From contig JAHNZQ020000010.1 in assembly GCA_019155205.2 (NCBI GenBank), positions 946,216 through 976,953 of the forward strand: 30,738 nucleotides of DNA. Direction: 5' to 3'. The translations under genes were made by a program, and so were the position numbers. Shown in pieces: positions 8,051 through 17,590 of the stretch. Each line of letters begins with the position of its first letter. Position 1 is the first letter of the stretch. Below the pieces are notes generated by a model that had not been told where the DNA came from, ran no database searches, and was given only the letters and a program-made list of their open reading frames with translations. The stretch comes from Gracilaria vermiculophylla. Taxonomy: Eukaryota > Rhodophyta > Florideophyceae > Gracilariales > Gracilariaceae.

Positions 8051-10134
8051 ATGAACGCGCACCTCGCTATGGTGCTCCATAACTCGCTGGACTCCGATCG
8101 CCCGGCTCCTCCTCGAATTACAAGATGGCAGCTTGACGCGGCTCCCTCCTCGGCGGTGCATATAACTACGAATCGTTCCCGAAGTGGTGTCAAATCTCTT
8201 TCCTCAGGTGCTACCAGGCATTCGGTTGCCATCCATCCAGCTTCCTACACCTTCGGCATATCTTCTCCGACTCCAGCGACTACATCTCCTTCAAATCCTG
8301 AGATGTATCACATCTCGACCGGTGCACCGTTCCGTCCAGGAGAGCGTTTCGATCATCGCGCCACGCGGGTCTTCGTCCCGTTCCACGATAGGCGCGTGAG
8401 TCTCCCGTGTCTCGTGGAGGATTTCATTCACCACTTCGGCCCATACCTTCAGGTGATGCACTTCCGCGCCGTTCCGGAGGTTGCCAGGAACGACCAGAAG
8501 CGGAACCGCGTGGATGCATATCGCACTCACTGGCTTCATACTCCGGTGCACGTTGACAACGCTCCAACCACAGTAGGACACTGCGATACCCCATACCTGA
8601 GATGCGCTGAGGAACGAGAGGTCTAGGCGCGACTCTAGGCACAGCTCCACAAGGATAGCTCGCACAAGAGAGTAGGGCGACCCGGAAGCATTGCCGACGG
8701 GCGCTCTGCTCTCGCGGTGTTGCCCTTCGATTCCCTATACGATCGCCTCTACTAGCTCGATCGGAATCGAAAGGGAACACACCTTGCGGACGAGACTCGA
8801 GTACGCACCGCTTTCGGGTACTTCTATGGGTGGCATAACATGGAGTTCTATGACATGCCTTCCGGGCAGCGTCCGAAGTACTACCCCAAGGTGAATGACT
8901 CCTAGAGGGACCACTGGGTATCCCCGCACCTCTGCGTGGCGACGCCCATGACCTTCGCGTATCACACCTACGAGGTCCTGGATCCCCATGACTCCCTAGG
9001 GCTGTTTGTCATGTTGGTAGCCTCGAAGTAGTTCGCGGTCGGCACCCTGATGGCGTATCTCCAAGCGGCGGAGGAAGTCGTAACCTCCTATACCCGATGC
9101 AGCGACAGCCGTCTCTACTGGGACGCGTCGTATGAGCCGACCGCCGGGCGTTTGCGCCCCTTGTTGGCGTCCATCATACGGGTCCTGCGCTTGTTTGGCA
9201 TCCAAAACCTGATTAAGGGCACCGCAGGGAGTACGTCTGACGCGGAGACGCTGTTGGATTACAACCTCCAAATGGCGTGGAGTGACACGCCGGATTTCCT
9301 CTGGTACGACTACGGCGAGGACAAGTTCCACCCCATTTTGAGGAGTCCTAATGGAGACGATGACGGGCGAGCATATCCTTCCTTTCCCCGTCTGGTGCCT
9401 CCTCGGGTCCCTGAGGTGCCACGGCTCCGAGTACCCGACTACGAGCCCTTGATGGAAAGCCTGGCGCATGATGCGCCTCGTTGGTTACCGGCTTTATCCC
9501 AGGATATGGGCGCACCTCCTGAGGCGGTAACTCCACAGCCTGTGGCTGTACCGAGTGCTCCCGCTGTGGTAGCCGCCGTGTCTCCCATGGAAGAGGACGA
9601 GATTGCTCTCGTCCCGGTACCTTCGGTCTCAGTGGTGCAACATCGACTGCGGAGCGTCCCTGCGCCTGCTCTTCAGCCTCGCCTGAGGAGCGTTCAAGTT
9701 CCCGCACCTCGGTCACTTCCGGTGTCACCGACTCCGTCCCTGACTTTGCCGACCTCCCCTGCGGAGCTTGTGGGATCACGTCGGGGGGCCGCTGTCCCAG
9801 CTGGTCCGCCTTCCGCGGCTATTTCCGTGGCGGTTGTTGCGCCGTCAACGGAGGTAGCCGCATCGGGTGCACCGTTGGGAGGAGTTTCCTTTGGGGCTTT
9901 GGGATCTGGTTTCCAGGAGTTGGTGCAGGCGTGCCTGGTGAAAGGCCGGCTTCTCCTGTGGAGGCTCTGCGCGAGGTGCGTGCATGGATCTCAAAGCTCC
10001 ACAAGGCCCGGATAGACCGAGCCTCAATGGCGGCCCTCAAGAAAGGCCTGTCGGAGTTCTTTGATAGCCAGCGTTCACAGCGAAAGCGCGCCTCGAAGCG
10101 GAGTATTCAACGAGATTCGGTGACCTGTAGGTGA
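8051..10134 (+). pseudogene. Long opposite-strand gene in E1 of unknown function, with five TAG stops and one frameshift
   Basis: Starting from ATG 8051, one reading frame keeps protein-like composition to about 9930, then shifts to the next frame and ends at TGA 10132-10134: about 690 codons, convergent with pol. In-frame stops are at 8624, 8636, 8753, 8903 and 9029, and all are TAG. Between the stops the frame is rich in Trp, Tyr and Asp and poor in repeats (for example GYFYGWHNMEFYDM just after 8816, and DTPDFLWYDYGEDKFHP near 9290). A Pro/Ala/Val-rich linker follows at about 9480-9830, then a helical, basic tail (VRAWISKLHKARIDRASMAA). I recognise no domain. Continuity across five stops, together with the composition, argues for a decayed real gene. 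Minus-strand ORFs over it (for example 8996-9469) look like shadows. The gene could be a captured sequence or an accessory or antisense protein of the element. Confidence 0.55.
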
Positions 10135-10683
10135 TAGAACCCTGACCGCTAAAAGATCCTCCGGATGAAGCGAAAGCTCCACCAACGGTAGGTCCCATAT
10201 GCATAGGCCGTGCCCGCGTGCTCAACGACACGAAGTGCCGCCATGGGAGCATGAGAAAAGCGGGCAACGGCATCCTTGAGGCGAAAAAGATAACTCCAGG
10301 TAGGGGATAGACTGCAGAAGCAAAAACAACTCCGGTTGGGGCCCCCCTCTCCCTTTCTTAAACGGAAGTGCCTATGTGGAGAGGCGTTTCCACACCAGAT
10401 TGGCGTGGTATCGCCTAAGAAAGTTCTACGGGATATGTTCCGGGAGGTGTTTCGTGTCTTCCTTCGAGGTGTACCCATACCAGCGGAGGCGGTACTGTAT
10501 TCCTGAAGGGGTTTGTCGATGGGAGACGATATGGTCTACCGTGTAGAGGATGTCACCTTCAGGAGTCAGAATGGAATCGGGAGCCTTCGGTAATGGTTCA
10601 CCGAGAGCGGTGATGCGGTTCCCAGTATCCTGTAGAGTCGTCGCGCCTGGAGTGGTCGGATGAGGAAGTTCCGCGCGTTGTCC
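10135..10683. other. Intergenic stretch between the antisense gene and the pol end, with possible coding remnants
   Basis: At 10304-10543 the plus frame shared with the main antisense ORF is open and Cys/Tyr/Arg-rich (FYGICSGRCFVSSFE). An alternative plus frame, open to 10503, reads PKKVLRDMFREVFRVFLRGV. A 109-residue minus ORF also covers 10149-10478. They overlap, so at most one is real, and none has a recognisable motif. Confidence 0.3.
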
Positions 10684-11991
10684 CTAAGATGGGGTGATGG
10701 GCATTCCTAAGAGGCTCGGCGTTGGGAATTTCGTCACCCTATCACGGCAGACGACATCCCGAAGCCCGTTAACCTCAATGGCGACATTATCCCTATAGAT
10801 GACCAGGACTTTATAGGTCTCTGAGCTGGTCGGCGCTAACATGCGCGTGAGGTCCGGCGGTTCGTCTGGTTTTTCCCCGGGTTTTTTGAGGAAAATCTCG
10901 TCGCCTTCCTTCAGGTGAGGGCCTTCTATCACCTTTCGGTCGAAGTTCTTTTTGTCTATCTTCTACTAGGCGTTCATTCTCTCCTTTACAAGGGAGAGTG
11001 CGTTCTCATACCGCCTTAGGATGGAGCGTTTGGCTTGCACCGCTGTTGGCACCTGTGGCCCCTCTGCCGGGTGCGCCGTGGCGCGTGCCGCAATGACAGC
11101 ACTTGGCGGGATGCGCGAGAGCACCAAATTGAAAGGAGCGGTCCCCGTGGAGCGGTGCACCTGCAGGTTGTATGCATACATGAGGGGGCCCACATATGCG
11201 TCCCAATCCTTCTGGTGGTCTGCAACGTAGTGCTTTAGTCTCGAGGCAATGGTCTTGTTGAAGCTTTTCGCGTGTTCATTTCTCCGGGGGTGATTGGCAG
11301 TTGTAAACAATCGTTTCATCCGTAGCATTCCGGAGACGGCGCTGAAGAGCTTCACCGCAAACTGGGGGCCATTGTCCGTAAGGACGTAAAACGGTATCCC
11401 GTAGGGGTAAACCCAATGCTCCAGAAAGGCGTCGGCAATCACTGCTGCAGTAGTGCTCCGGAGGGAGATGGCACGCGTGATCTTAGAAAAACGATCTGTG
11501 ATCACGAGGATAAATCCGTGCCCTCGCTTCTTCTTGGGGAGAGGACCCAAGATGTCCATGGCCACAAACTCCAACGGTCCTGAAGGTTGGAGCAGCGTGA
11601 GAGGCGTCCGATGTTTCCGTATCCTCCCCCTAGCGGCGGCGCAGGAATAGCGATCCGCCACCGTTTGGAAAGCGTCGTTAGCCATTTTCGGCCAATAGAA
11701 CTCCCTCCGCACGGTAAAATACATCCAAGATTCACCGGGGTACCCGGCGAGTCGAGGATAGTGCGAGAGGTAAAACACTCTCGCCCATAGCTTCGTCGGC
11801 ACCACCTTTTGGAGAGCTCCATTCAGGGGAGCGCTGCGTACAAGCACGCCGTTTCGGTCGACGTCAAATGACGATTTCAAACTCCCCACAGTGGTGAGGC
11901 GCTTCTTGCTGTACGCATTTGTACGCTGTTCCTTCAGGAACTCAGCCACAGTGATGGGGGGAACTTCTTTCTCCTCTTCAACGAGAGCCAT
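10684..11991 (-). pseudogene. pol: E1 integrase (pol C-terminal part)
   Basis: This is integrase, which joins the retrotransposon cDNA to target DNA. The N-terminal zinc region is degenerate: AGYPG stands where AGHPG is usual, and only one Cys is left in RYSC. The catalytic core shows FVAMDILGPL (first Asp) and VLTDNGPQF (second Asp). Exactly 35 residues after the second Asp, where Glu is expected, the sequence is NEHAKSFNKT, so Lys replaces the catalytic Glu. A double TAG at 10963-10968 separates the core from an in-frame C-terminal module (LKEGDEIFLKKP..., ending DRVTKFPTP) that fits the GPY/F-like end of gypsy integrases. A TGA at 12046-12048 separates it from RNase H. The frame is the same as the rest of pol. 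Confidence 0.87.
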
Positions 11992-12045
11992 GACCTCAAG
12001 AAGTCCATTATACTTTCCCCCAGGTTTACAGCCTTCCTAACAATC

Positions 12046-13851
12046 TCAATCGGATCTTTCTTTCCCGCCGGCGTCTTGGATGACCAGACACGGGATGTTG
12101 TCCTCCAAAGGTGTTTTATCTTCCCCCTCGGTGGAGATTCGCGAGAGCGCCTCCGCTGCCTGGTCTTTAATGCCAGGGCGGTGCACGATGTCAAACCCGA
12201 ACTCCAGGAGGCGTAACATCCACCTTTCCAGGCGACCGGAAGCATCCGTCAAGGACAGTATCCACTTCAGTGGTGCGTGGTCCGTCCTCAAGGTGAAACG
12301 CGAGCCTTCCAGGTACGGGCGTAAAAGCAAAACCGCCCACACGATGGCGAGACATTCGCGCTCCGAAGTGGAATAATTGCGTTCCGTAGGGGTGAGGCTG
12401 CGACTCCAATGCCCGATGGGTTGAAGTCCACCTTCAGGTTGTTCCTGTAGGAGGGCACATCCAACCGGGTACTTACAGGCGTCAGTGTCCAGCACCATTC
12501 GGCCGCGCCGCTTCGGCAATACCAAGATTGGTGGTTCTATCAGTCTCCTCCTCAGGGTGTCGAAGGCTTCAAACTCCTCGTCCGTCAAGAGAGCCAATTG
12601 CGTCGGTTTATCCTTCTCCAGGAGGCGATTTAACGGCGTCACTATACGGGAGAAATTAGGGATGAACCGACGGAAGATGTTACACAACCCAAGGAAGGAG
12701 CGGAGCTCCGTCTGGTTTGTGGGAGGGTTAGCTTCCTTGATGGCGTTCTGAGTTTTCCTGGAAACCTGTAGGCGGCCCGGGAGCACAACGTGCCCCAGGT
12801 AATCCACCGATGACTTGAAAAAGAAACATTTCTCTAGCTTTAAGGTGATTCCAGCATCCTTTAGGAGTTGGAGCATATGCTTCATATGAATGAAGTGCTC
12901 CTCCACGCTGCGAGAATATATGATGACGTCATCGATGTACACCAAGGCGTACTGCTACTTCACCCTTGACAGGATGATGTCCACCGCTCGTTGGAACGTA
13001 GTTGGTGCATTCTTCAATCCGAATGGTATCCTTACGAATCTGAAGATCCCGCAGTGCGAGTCAACCGTTGTCCAATCTTTATCTGAGTCGTCCATTCCAA
13101 TCTGCCAGTAGCCGGCGCTGGCGTCTAGAGTGGAGAAAACGGACGTATCGCCTAAGGAGTCGATACATTCATCCATACGGGGCATCGGGTACGAATCGCG
13201 TACCGGAACCTCGTTGAGGCGCCTGTAGTCAATACATAACCTTAAATAGCCATCTTTGTTCTTGATAAACACCTCCGAGGAGGCCCATTCGGAATTGGAA
13301 GGCTCGATAACGCCCTTCTCCAGCATCCGGTGGACCTCATCGCGTTCAAAAACGTACGCATGGGGTCCGGCCCTCCTCGGGAATTGATGTACCGGTTTCG
13401 CATCGGGTGTGAGCTGGATCCTGTGCTCGGCCAGGCTAACCTGACACAGGCGAGCACACGAAATGTCCTCAACGACGGATAGCATCTCCATTATCCTATG
13501 GCGATACGCTTCGCAATCCACGCCAATTTGGAGCTTATCCTGCAAGGTGGGAGGATGCTCTTCCTCTGGAGCCGAAGAAGTCGCCTCCGTTTCCATGTTG
13601 GAGATTGCATCGAGGTCCGCAAGGTCTTCCGCTTGTAGAGGGTGAGCCAGTCCTGCAGGGGCGGGTAGTGTCAGACCGACGACAATTCCTTTCTGGAGCC
13701 ATAACGGCGACTCCATGAAATTGGCGACCACAACCCTGAAGGGAATGTTCGGTATTATTTCCATACCACCGTTCGCCATCATGGAGTGCTGCTTTGTCGT
13801 CAGGTGTGGACTCTCCTGTAGGAATAAAAGGCCAGATGCAAAGGTCTGCAC
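12046..13851 (-). pseudogene. pol: E1 reverse transcriptase and RNase H (middle of pol)
   Basis: This copies the element RNA into DNA and removes the RNA strand. RT motifs in order: a linker with WLQKGIVVG, WASSEVFIKNKDG, LCIDYRRLN, FSTLDASAGYWQI (first catalytic Asp), IPFGLKNAPTTFQRA, and YIDDVIIYS (the DD pair). RNase H follows with MVLDTDACKYPVGCALL, YSTSERECLAIVWA, FTLRTDHAPLKWIL and RPGIKDQAAEALSR. Only one stop lies inside: TAG at 12955-12957, immediately before QYALVYIDD. E2 has Trp at that place (SRVKWQYA), so this is a TGG-to-TAG change. Otherwise all key RT and RNase H residues I can see are kept. Confidence 0.93.
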
Positions 13852-13881
13852 CTAAACTTCGGCCTGACTCCTCGCGGGTAT

Positions 13882-14532
13882 TTAAACGCTCTTCACCACT
13901 CGGAGCTTATTCGACTGCGTCTCCTTTGGAAGGTTACTCATGTGACGCGCGTTGGCGTCCGGTCCTGGAGATGCGGACACGTTACCTACAGGGGCGGCGT
14001 CATGAAACGTCACCTTCCGCAGACGTGGGTAGAATGCACGTACATATGGATCCACAAAGGAGGTGCCCAATACGCATTGTGCGGCCAAGTTGGTCGCCGC
14101 GAGGAACCGCGCTTCCACCTGTAAGGAACCCAACCGGAGGTTCAAGGGGATTGCGCCGAGGATGGTAAATACTCGACGCGACGCATCAGGCACCGTAGGG
14201 AGCTTGCCAGTCCTCAAGGAGCCGAGAGAAAACCGCGGGAGCACGTCGGCGTGCACCAGATTGGGGCCATCTCCGGTATCGAGGATAGCGCGCACCGTGG
14301 TGGAGGCGAGCGTGGAACATCCTATGGAGGCGAATACCTTGTATTTCCCACGGCGGAAGGTGCAAACAGAAATCTCAAATGTGTCGTATGGGTCCACCGG
14401 GATTAGGGGGCCCGCCGATTCTGCGTCGATGGAGCAGACGGCCTCTTCCACTTTCCTAACGGCGACCTCCGTGGAGCTGAGGCTTGATGTTAAAGAGCCA
14501 CGCGAAGCCTCTACGCGTGGCTCTGAGGGTTT
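13882..14532 (-). pseudogene. pol: E1 aspartic protease (pol N-terminal part)
   Basis: The retropepsin motif AILDTGDGPNLVH gives the active-site Asp. Later, CVLGTSFVDPYVRAF matches the conserved ILG-D block of gypsy proteases. The frame is open from just after a TGA at 14533-14535 and ends at TAA 13882-13884; one more TAG precedes 13851 before RT begins. It is in the -1 frame relative to gag, whose stop lies at 14511-14513, so the two overlap by about 20 bases. That fits expression as a Gag-Pol fusion by frameshifting, with protease cutting the polyprotein. Confidence 0.83.
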
Positions 14533-16690
14533 TCATGGTTGGAGAGGGGCTGGGTTCCAATCAGAGACGGCTTCTGTGGTTGTGCATCGCGATGCGACGT
14601 GTTCCCGTGAGGTGCAACCGGCTGGGACACCGGCACCTGCGTTGTGGGTGCAACTGACAGTAGGACAGGCTGCACTCCCGGTGGAGCACGATAACCGTAG
14701 TTTCCTTGAGAGGAGTGGATGGCGCGATACGCAATTCGATAACTTTCGCTCTCCGTTGGTGTGTCCTTCAGGTCCTGGACGTCTTTCTCCCTTTATGTAG
14801 GATGGCGGCTTTCATTGCCGGGGTGAGAGTCGTACAGTGTACGGGCTCTCGAGACAAGAAAATCCTGCAAGGCGGTGGGTAGCCTCGCGGGTTCGCAAAT
14901 CTGTTGCTCTTGTACGATCCTGCCGAAGCGTACGAAGTGGGAGACGAGGGTGTCCTCGTCCTAAACGGTGCTCCCTGAGAGGAGGCGTATGAGAGGGCAA
15001 GGGCCTCTTGCTCTCCTACGAGCGTGAGCTCGTTGACTTCCTCCGAGGTGCTGGAGTCCAACGTCAGGGCGGATGTTCGACGGGTTCTTGAGGTTGCCGG
15101 TTTCTCCGAAAGTGGAGCATGGCTGCGACGAGTGGCACGGTGGGTATTCCCATAGGATTCCGCGAAACGCCCTGACTCCGTGTAGGTGGTCTTCGGGTGC
15201 GTTCTCAGGTGATTACACTCCCTCCCGCGTATCGAGGGAAGGAGTCCCTCGACAAATAACGACTTTAAACGCCGTTCGGAGTACACGTTCCCACACCGTA
15301 GGGCCTTCGTCCACAGCTTCTGTAAGAACTCCGTCTCAGTCATTCCGGTGTTCTGCCAATAGGAGGTGACTTCAGCATCAGCATCGGCTATCACCTCGTC
15401 CGTTGCGTACCTTTTAAGGAGGAAATTTACTACCTCCGGGTACGTCGTCAAGATCTCCGTTCCAGGATCATCCACATTGGTGCTCTCCCCCGTGAGGCGC
15501 GGCTGCACCAGCGAGTGCGCTTGCCCTGTGAGGTAGAACTGAAAGCACCATACGGCGGCACCTTCATGGACACCATTTGTTGCTACACGCTGAACGGAAG
15601 CGCGTAAAAAAATTCCGCACCGAGATGCGGTCTTCGCCTGAGAAGGAGTGCTTCTTCATTTGAATATCCATGCGTCGCTGCATCTTCGTGAGTCGTTTAG
15701 CGACCGACGTGTCGTAGAGAGTGAAGCAATCATTCAACCTGTAGGTGTCATAATACACCCCTTTGGAGAAGAGGTCGTTAAGCGGGACGACCTTCCTGAC
15801 CCTTCTGCTCTTCTCCTTGGGAGGTATACTGTCCTCCGAGCTGGAGCTGCTCACGGATTCAGAGTCTGAGCTTCTCTCCGAATTGGTGTCTCGCTTTCTT
15901 CTTTTCTCCACCCATTTCTTTCGGCGTCTTTCCATCAGGTGGTCTGGGTTACTGACGATACCCCCGTTATCGCGATCCACCCAAGGAGTATCCTTTTCTT
16001 CTCTCCTTAGGTGAATTACTTCGCGAACGGTATCCAGTCCTCCTCCGCGGGGCGTCAGATCCAGACGGTGCACAGCAGAATTCCTGAGGTGGTCCCGTCT
16101 CCCTACGGCAGTATCCTTTCCTCCTCTGGCGTAGGGGCTGGCAGTATCCTGTCCTTCTCTGCGCGGGGTCACCTCAGGTGTTGATAGAGGGAACCTTTCC
16201 TGTACGGAAGAATGACTTTGTAATGCCGCTGCGGGGAGCAGCCGCACGGTTTGGGAGCGAACGACCGCACGGGTAACATCTGAGGTCACCTCGAGGAAGG
16301 GATCGGAATCCAGCAAAGCATCCATAGCACGGTGAGCGCTCTCCGTTGCGATTTCCTCCACAAGGGCGTGGCGGCGCGCTCCGAAGCGGGCTTCAACACC
16401 TGCAGGTATTATTTCGACCAGCTTTTGTAAAAGGCAGTGCGTGAGGCGCAGGGCCAGCGACTACAGGAGGGAGTTCGCCTCCGGGTGTTCCCGTCCCTGT
16501 AGCTCCGGAGGTGGCGGCTGCGATGCCGTGTGCGGTTCTTCACCCTTCACATCGACGTTCTCTAGAGGTGTTGTAGAAGATTGTGATTGCCTCCGATCAT
16601 GCATTCTCCTAAGGCGATTCCTGAAACGGTCCACAGAGGAGCCAGGATTCCGGAGGAGATGTTCAGGGTCCTCCAGTGTGTGCGTGCTGC
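14511..16690 (-). pseudogene. gag: E1 gag with lost start, premature stop and two frameshifts
   Basis: Aligned to E1b, the ATG region near 16690 carries a deletion of about 25 bases that removes the start; the next in-frame ATG is at 16604, and TAG at 16461-16463 interrupts the frame. From 16460 the frame stays open to 15564 and includes a region with several xDT repeats and a Ser/acidic segment (SERSSDSESVSSSSSED). It then shifts phase near 15570, continues as the capsid-like part (WCFQFYL..., ATDEVIADADAEV, LFVEGLLPSIRG) and a degenerate zinc knuckle (CRIFLSREPVHC). It shifts back near 14780 and ends at TAG 14511-14513. The central blocks align closely with E2 Gag, which supports the assignment. 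Confidence 0.82.
14526..14532 (-). promoter_or_regulatory. Candidate -1 ribosomal frameshift site between gag and pol of E1
   Basis: In the gag frame the minus strand reads A AAC CCT, an X XXY YYZ heptamer. It lies directly downstream of the stop that closes the pol frame upstream (14533-14535) and upstream of the gag stop (14511-14513), so the only window where a -1 shift works contains it. CCC in the second half is less usual than AAA or TTT. I did not identify a downstream pseudoknot. Confidence 0.45.
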
Positions 16691-16891
16691 GACACCGACG
16701 GAGCCGGTTGCTTGAGGATCCTGTATAGGTTTTCCACGGGATATTCTAAGCAGGCCATAGAGGACTAAATTGGGTGTGACACTCTTCCACTTCCAAATCG
16801 CCTTAAAGAAGCATGCCACTATTGAGGTTGGTCGTTGCAAACTAGAAACACGGTGCTGCTGCGACTTGTGCGAATCTTTTAGGAACTATGA
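16691..16891 (-). other. E1 leader between PBS and gag
   Basis: Untranslated leader shared with E1b (about 506-735). Short ORFs on either strand differ between the copies and look like noise. Confidence 0.5.
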
Positions 16892-16911
16892 CCTTCTAAG
16901 TCGGAAGAACA
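16892..16911 (-). other. Primer-binding site of E1 (mutated)
   Basis: The minus strand reads TGTTCTTCCGACTTAGAAGG, the E1b site with three changes, including loss of the invariant TGG (now TGT). The matching sites in E1b and E2 are better preserved. Confidence 0.5.
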
Positions 16912-16913
16912 GT

Positions 16914-17466
16914 TGGGCTGGTGTCAGCCCTCCTCTCGAGGTAGTAAAGCACAACGTCCGTTAGGAGTTTTTGTTGACTCCAAAGGTGCATGTTTCTAAA
17001 GGTGGTCTCCGGTCTCCTCTGACGCGAGCAGGGGGAATTCTTGAAGGGAATCCGCAAACAACAAGCGAATGGGGGAGGTTCACTGGGCGGAAAATGCCCC
17101 TACAGGCGCTGCTATGATGCGACTGGGGATCGGCAGCCTAGAAACCGGAGTTGATCGACAAGAGACTCCAACCGGAAAAGTAGATGAAGACTCAGGGGTG
17201 CTTGTCTTTACTTCCCCAGAGGTGGAGGTCAACCGGCAGGTCAATTACCAAGCTGGAAGCCCGCCTCGGCAGGTCTCACTACTGTACTAATTACCTGCAT
17301 AAATTAACTAAAATAAAAAATAATTCTACCGTCCCTCAAGGATACGGTAGCGCACGGGGACGGAGTTATGCACCACATGGCCCAGCTAATAAAATACGAG
17401 CCCTCCTTAGGAACATTATACCATAAGGCCACACCACCATATTTCCTTAGGAGCCACTGTACTTCA
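16914..17466 (-). repeat. 5' LTR of E1
   Basis: It pairs with 6985-7538. The right end CACTGTACTTCA matches the family end, and the left end TGGGCTGGTGTCA is slightly degraded. E2 sequence resumes at 17467 with the putative TSD CGTGC. Confidence 0.9.
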
Positions 17467-17590
17467 CGTGCCATTATACGCTATAAATAAGTCTGTTATC
17501 TGTCTGGGAGTGTTCGACAATTCTGTCGACCACATACGGACCCGTTCCGGACAGTGGTTGTGCGGTGTCTGGGGAGACCAGATCGTCCAC

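Larger units (their letters stand above)
6985..17466 (-). mobile_element. E1: full-length family-1 Ty3/gypsy element nested in E2 (10.5 kb)
   Basis: LTRs of 554 and 553 bp flank it. Reading on the minus strand from the right: 5' LTR, PBS, leader, gag, protease, RT, RNase H, integrase, a 3-kb extra region with an opposite-strand frame, polypurine tract and 3' LTR. The flanking pentamers CGCGC (6980-6984) and CGTGC (17467-17471) differ by one CpG-to-TpG change and are a plausible TSD. E2 integrase ends at 17591, so E1 sits in E2 just downstream of its pol. The LTRs differ at roughly one site in eight by eye, and every ORF is broken, so the copy is old. Confidence 0.9.

Noticed and set aside
8996..9779. 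Minus-strand ORFs 8996-9469 and 9348-9779 (and 8291-8665)
   Set aside because: They mirror the plus-strand antisense gene; their composition is less protein-like and they do not join into one frame.
12955..12957. TAG read as a sense codon (altered genetic code)
   Set aside because: TAG stands where the sister element has Trp, TAA and TGA stops also occur, and the elements show frameshifts; decay explains it better.
14063..14800. 245-codon plus ORF across the E1 gag/pol junction
   Set aside because: It lies opposite the recognisable protease and Gag C-terminus and has no motif; a shadow of the minus-strand genes.
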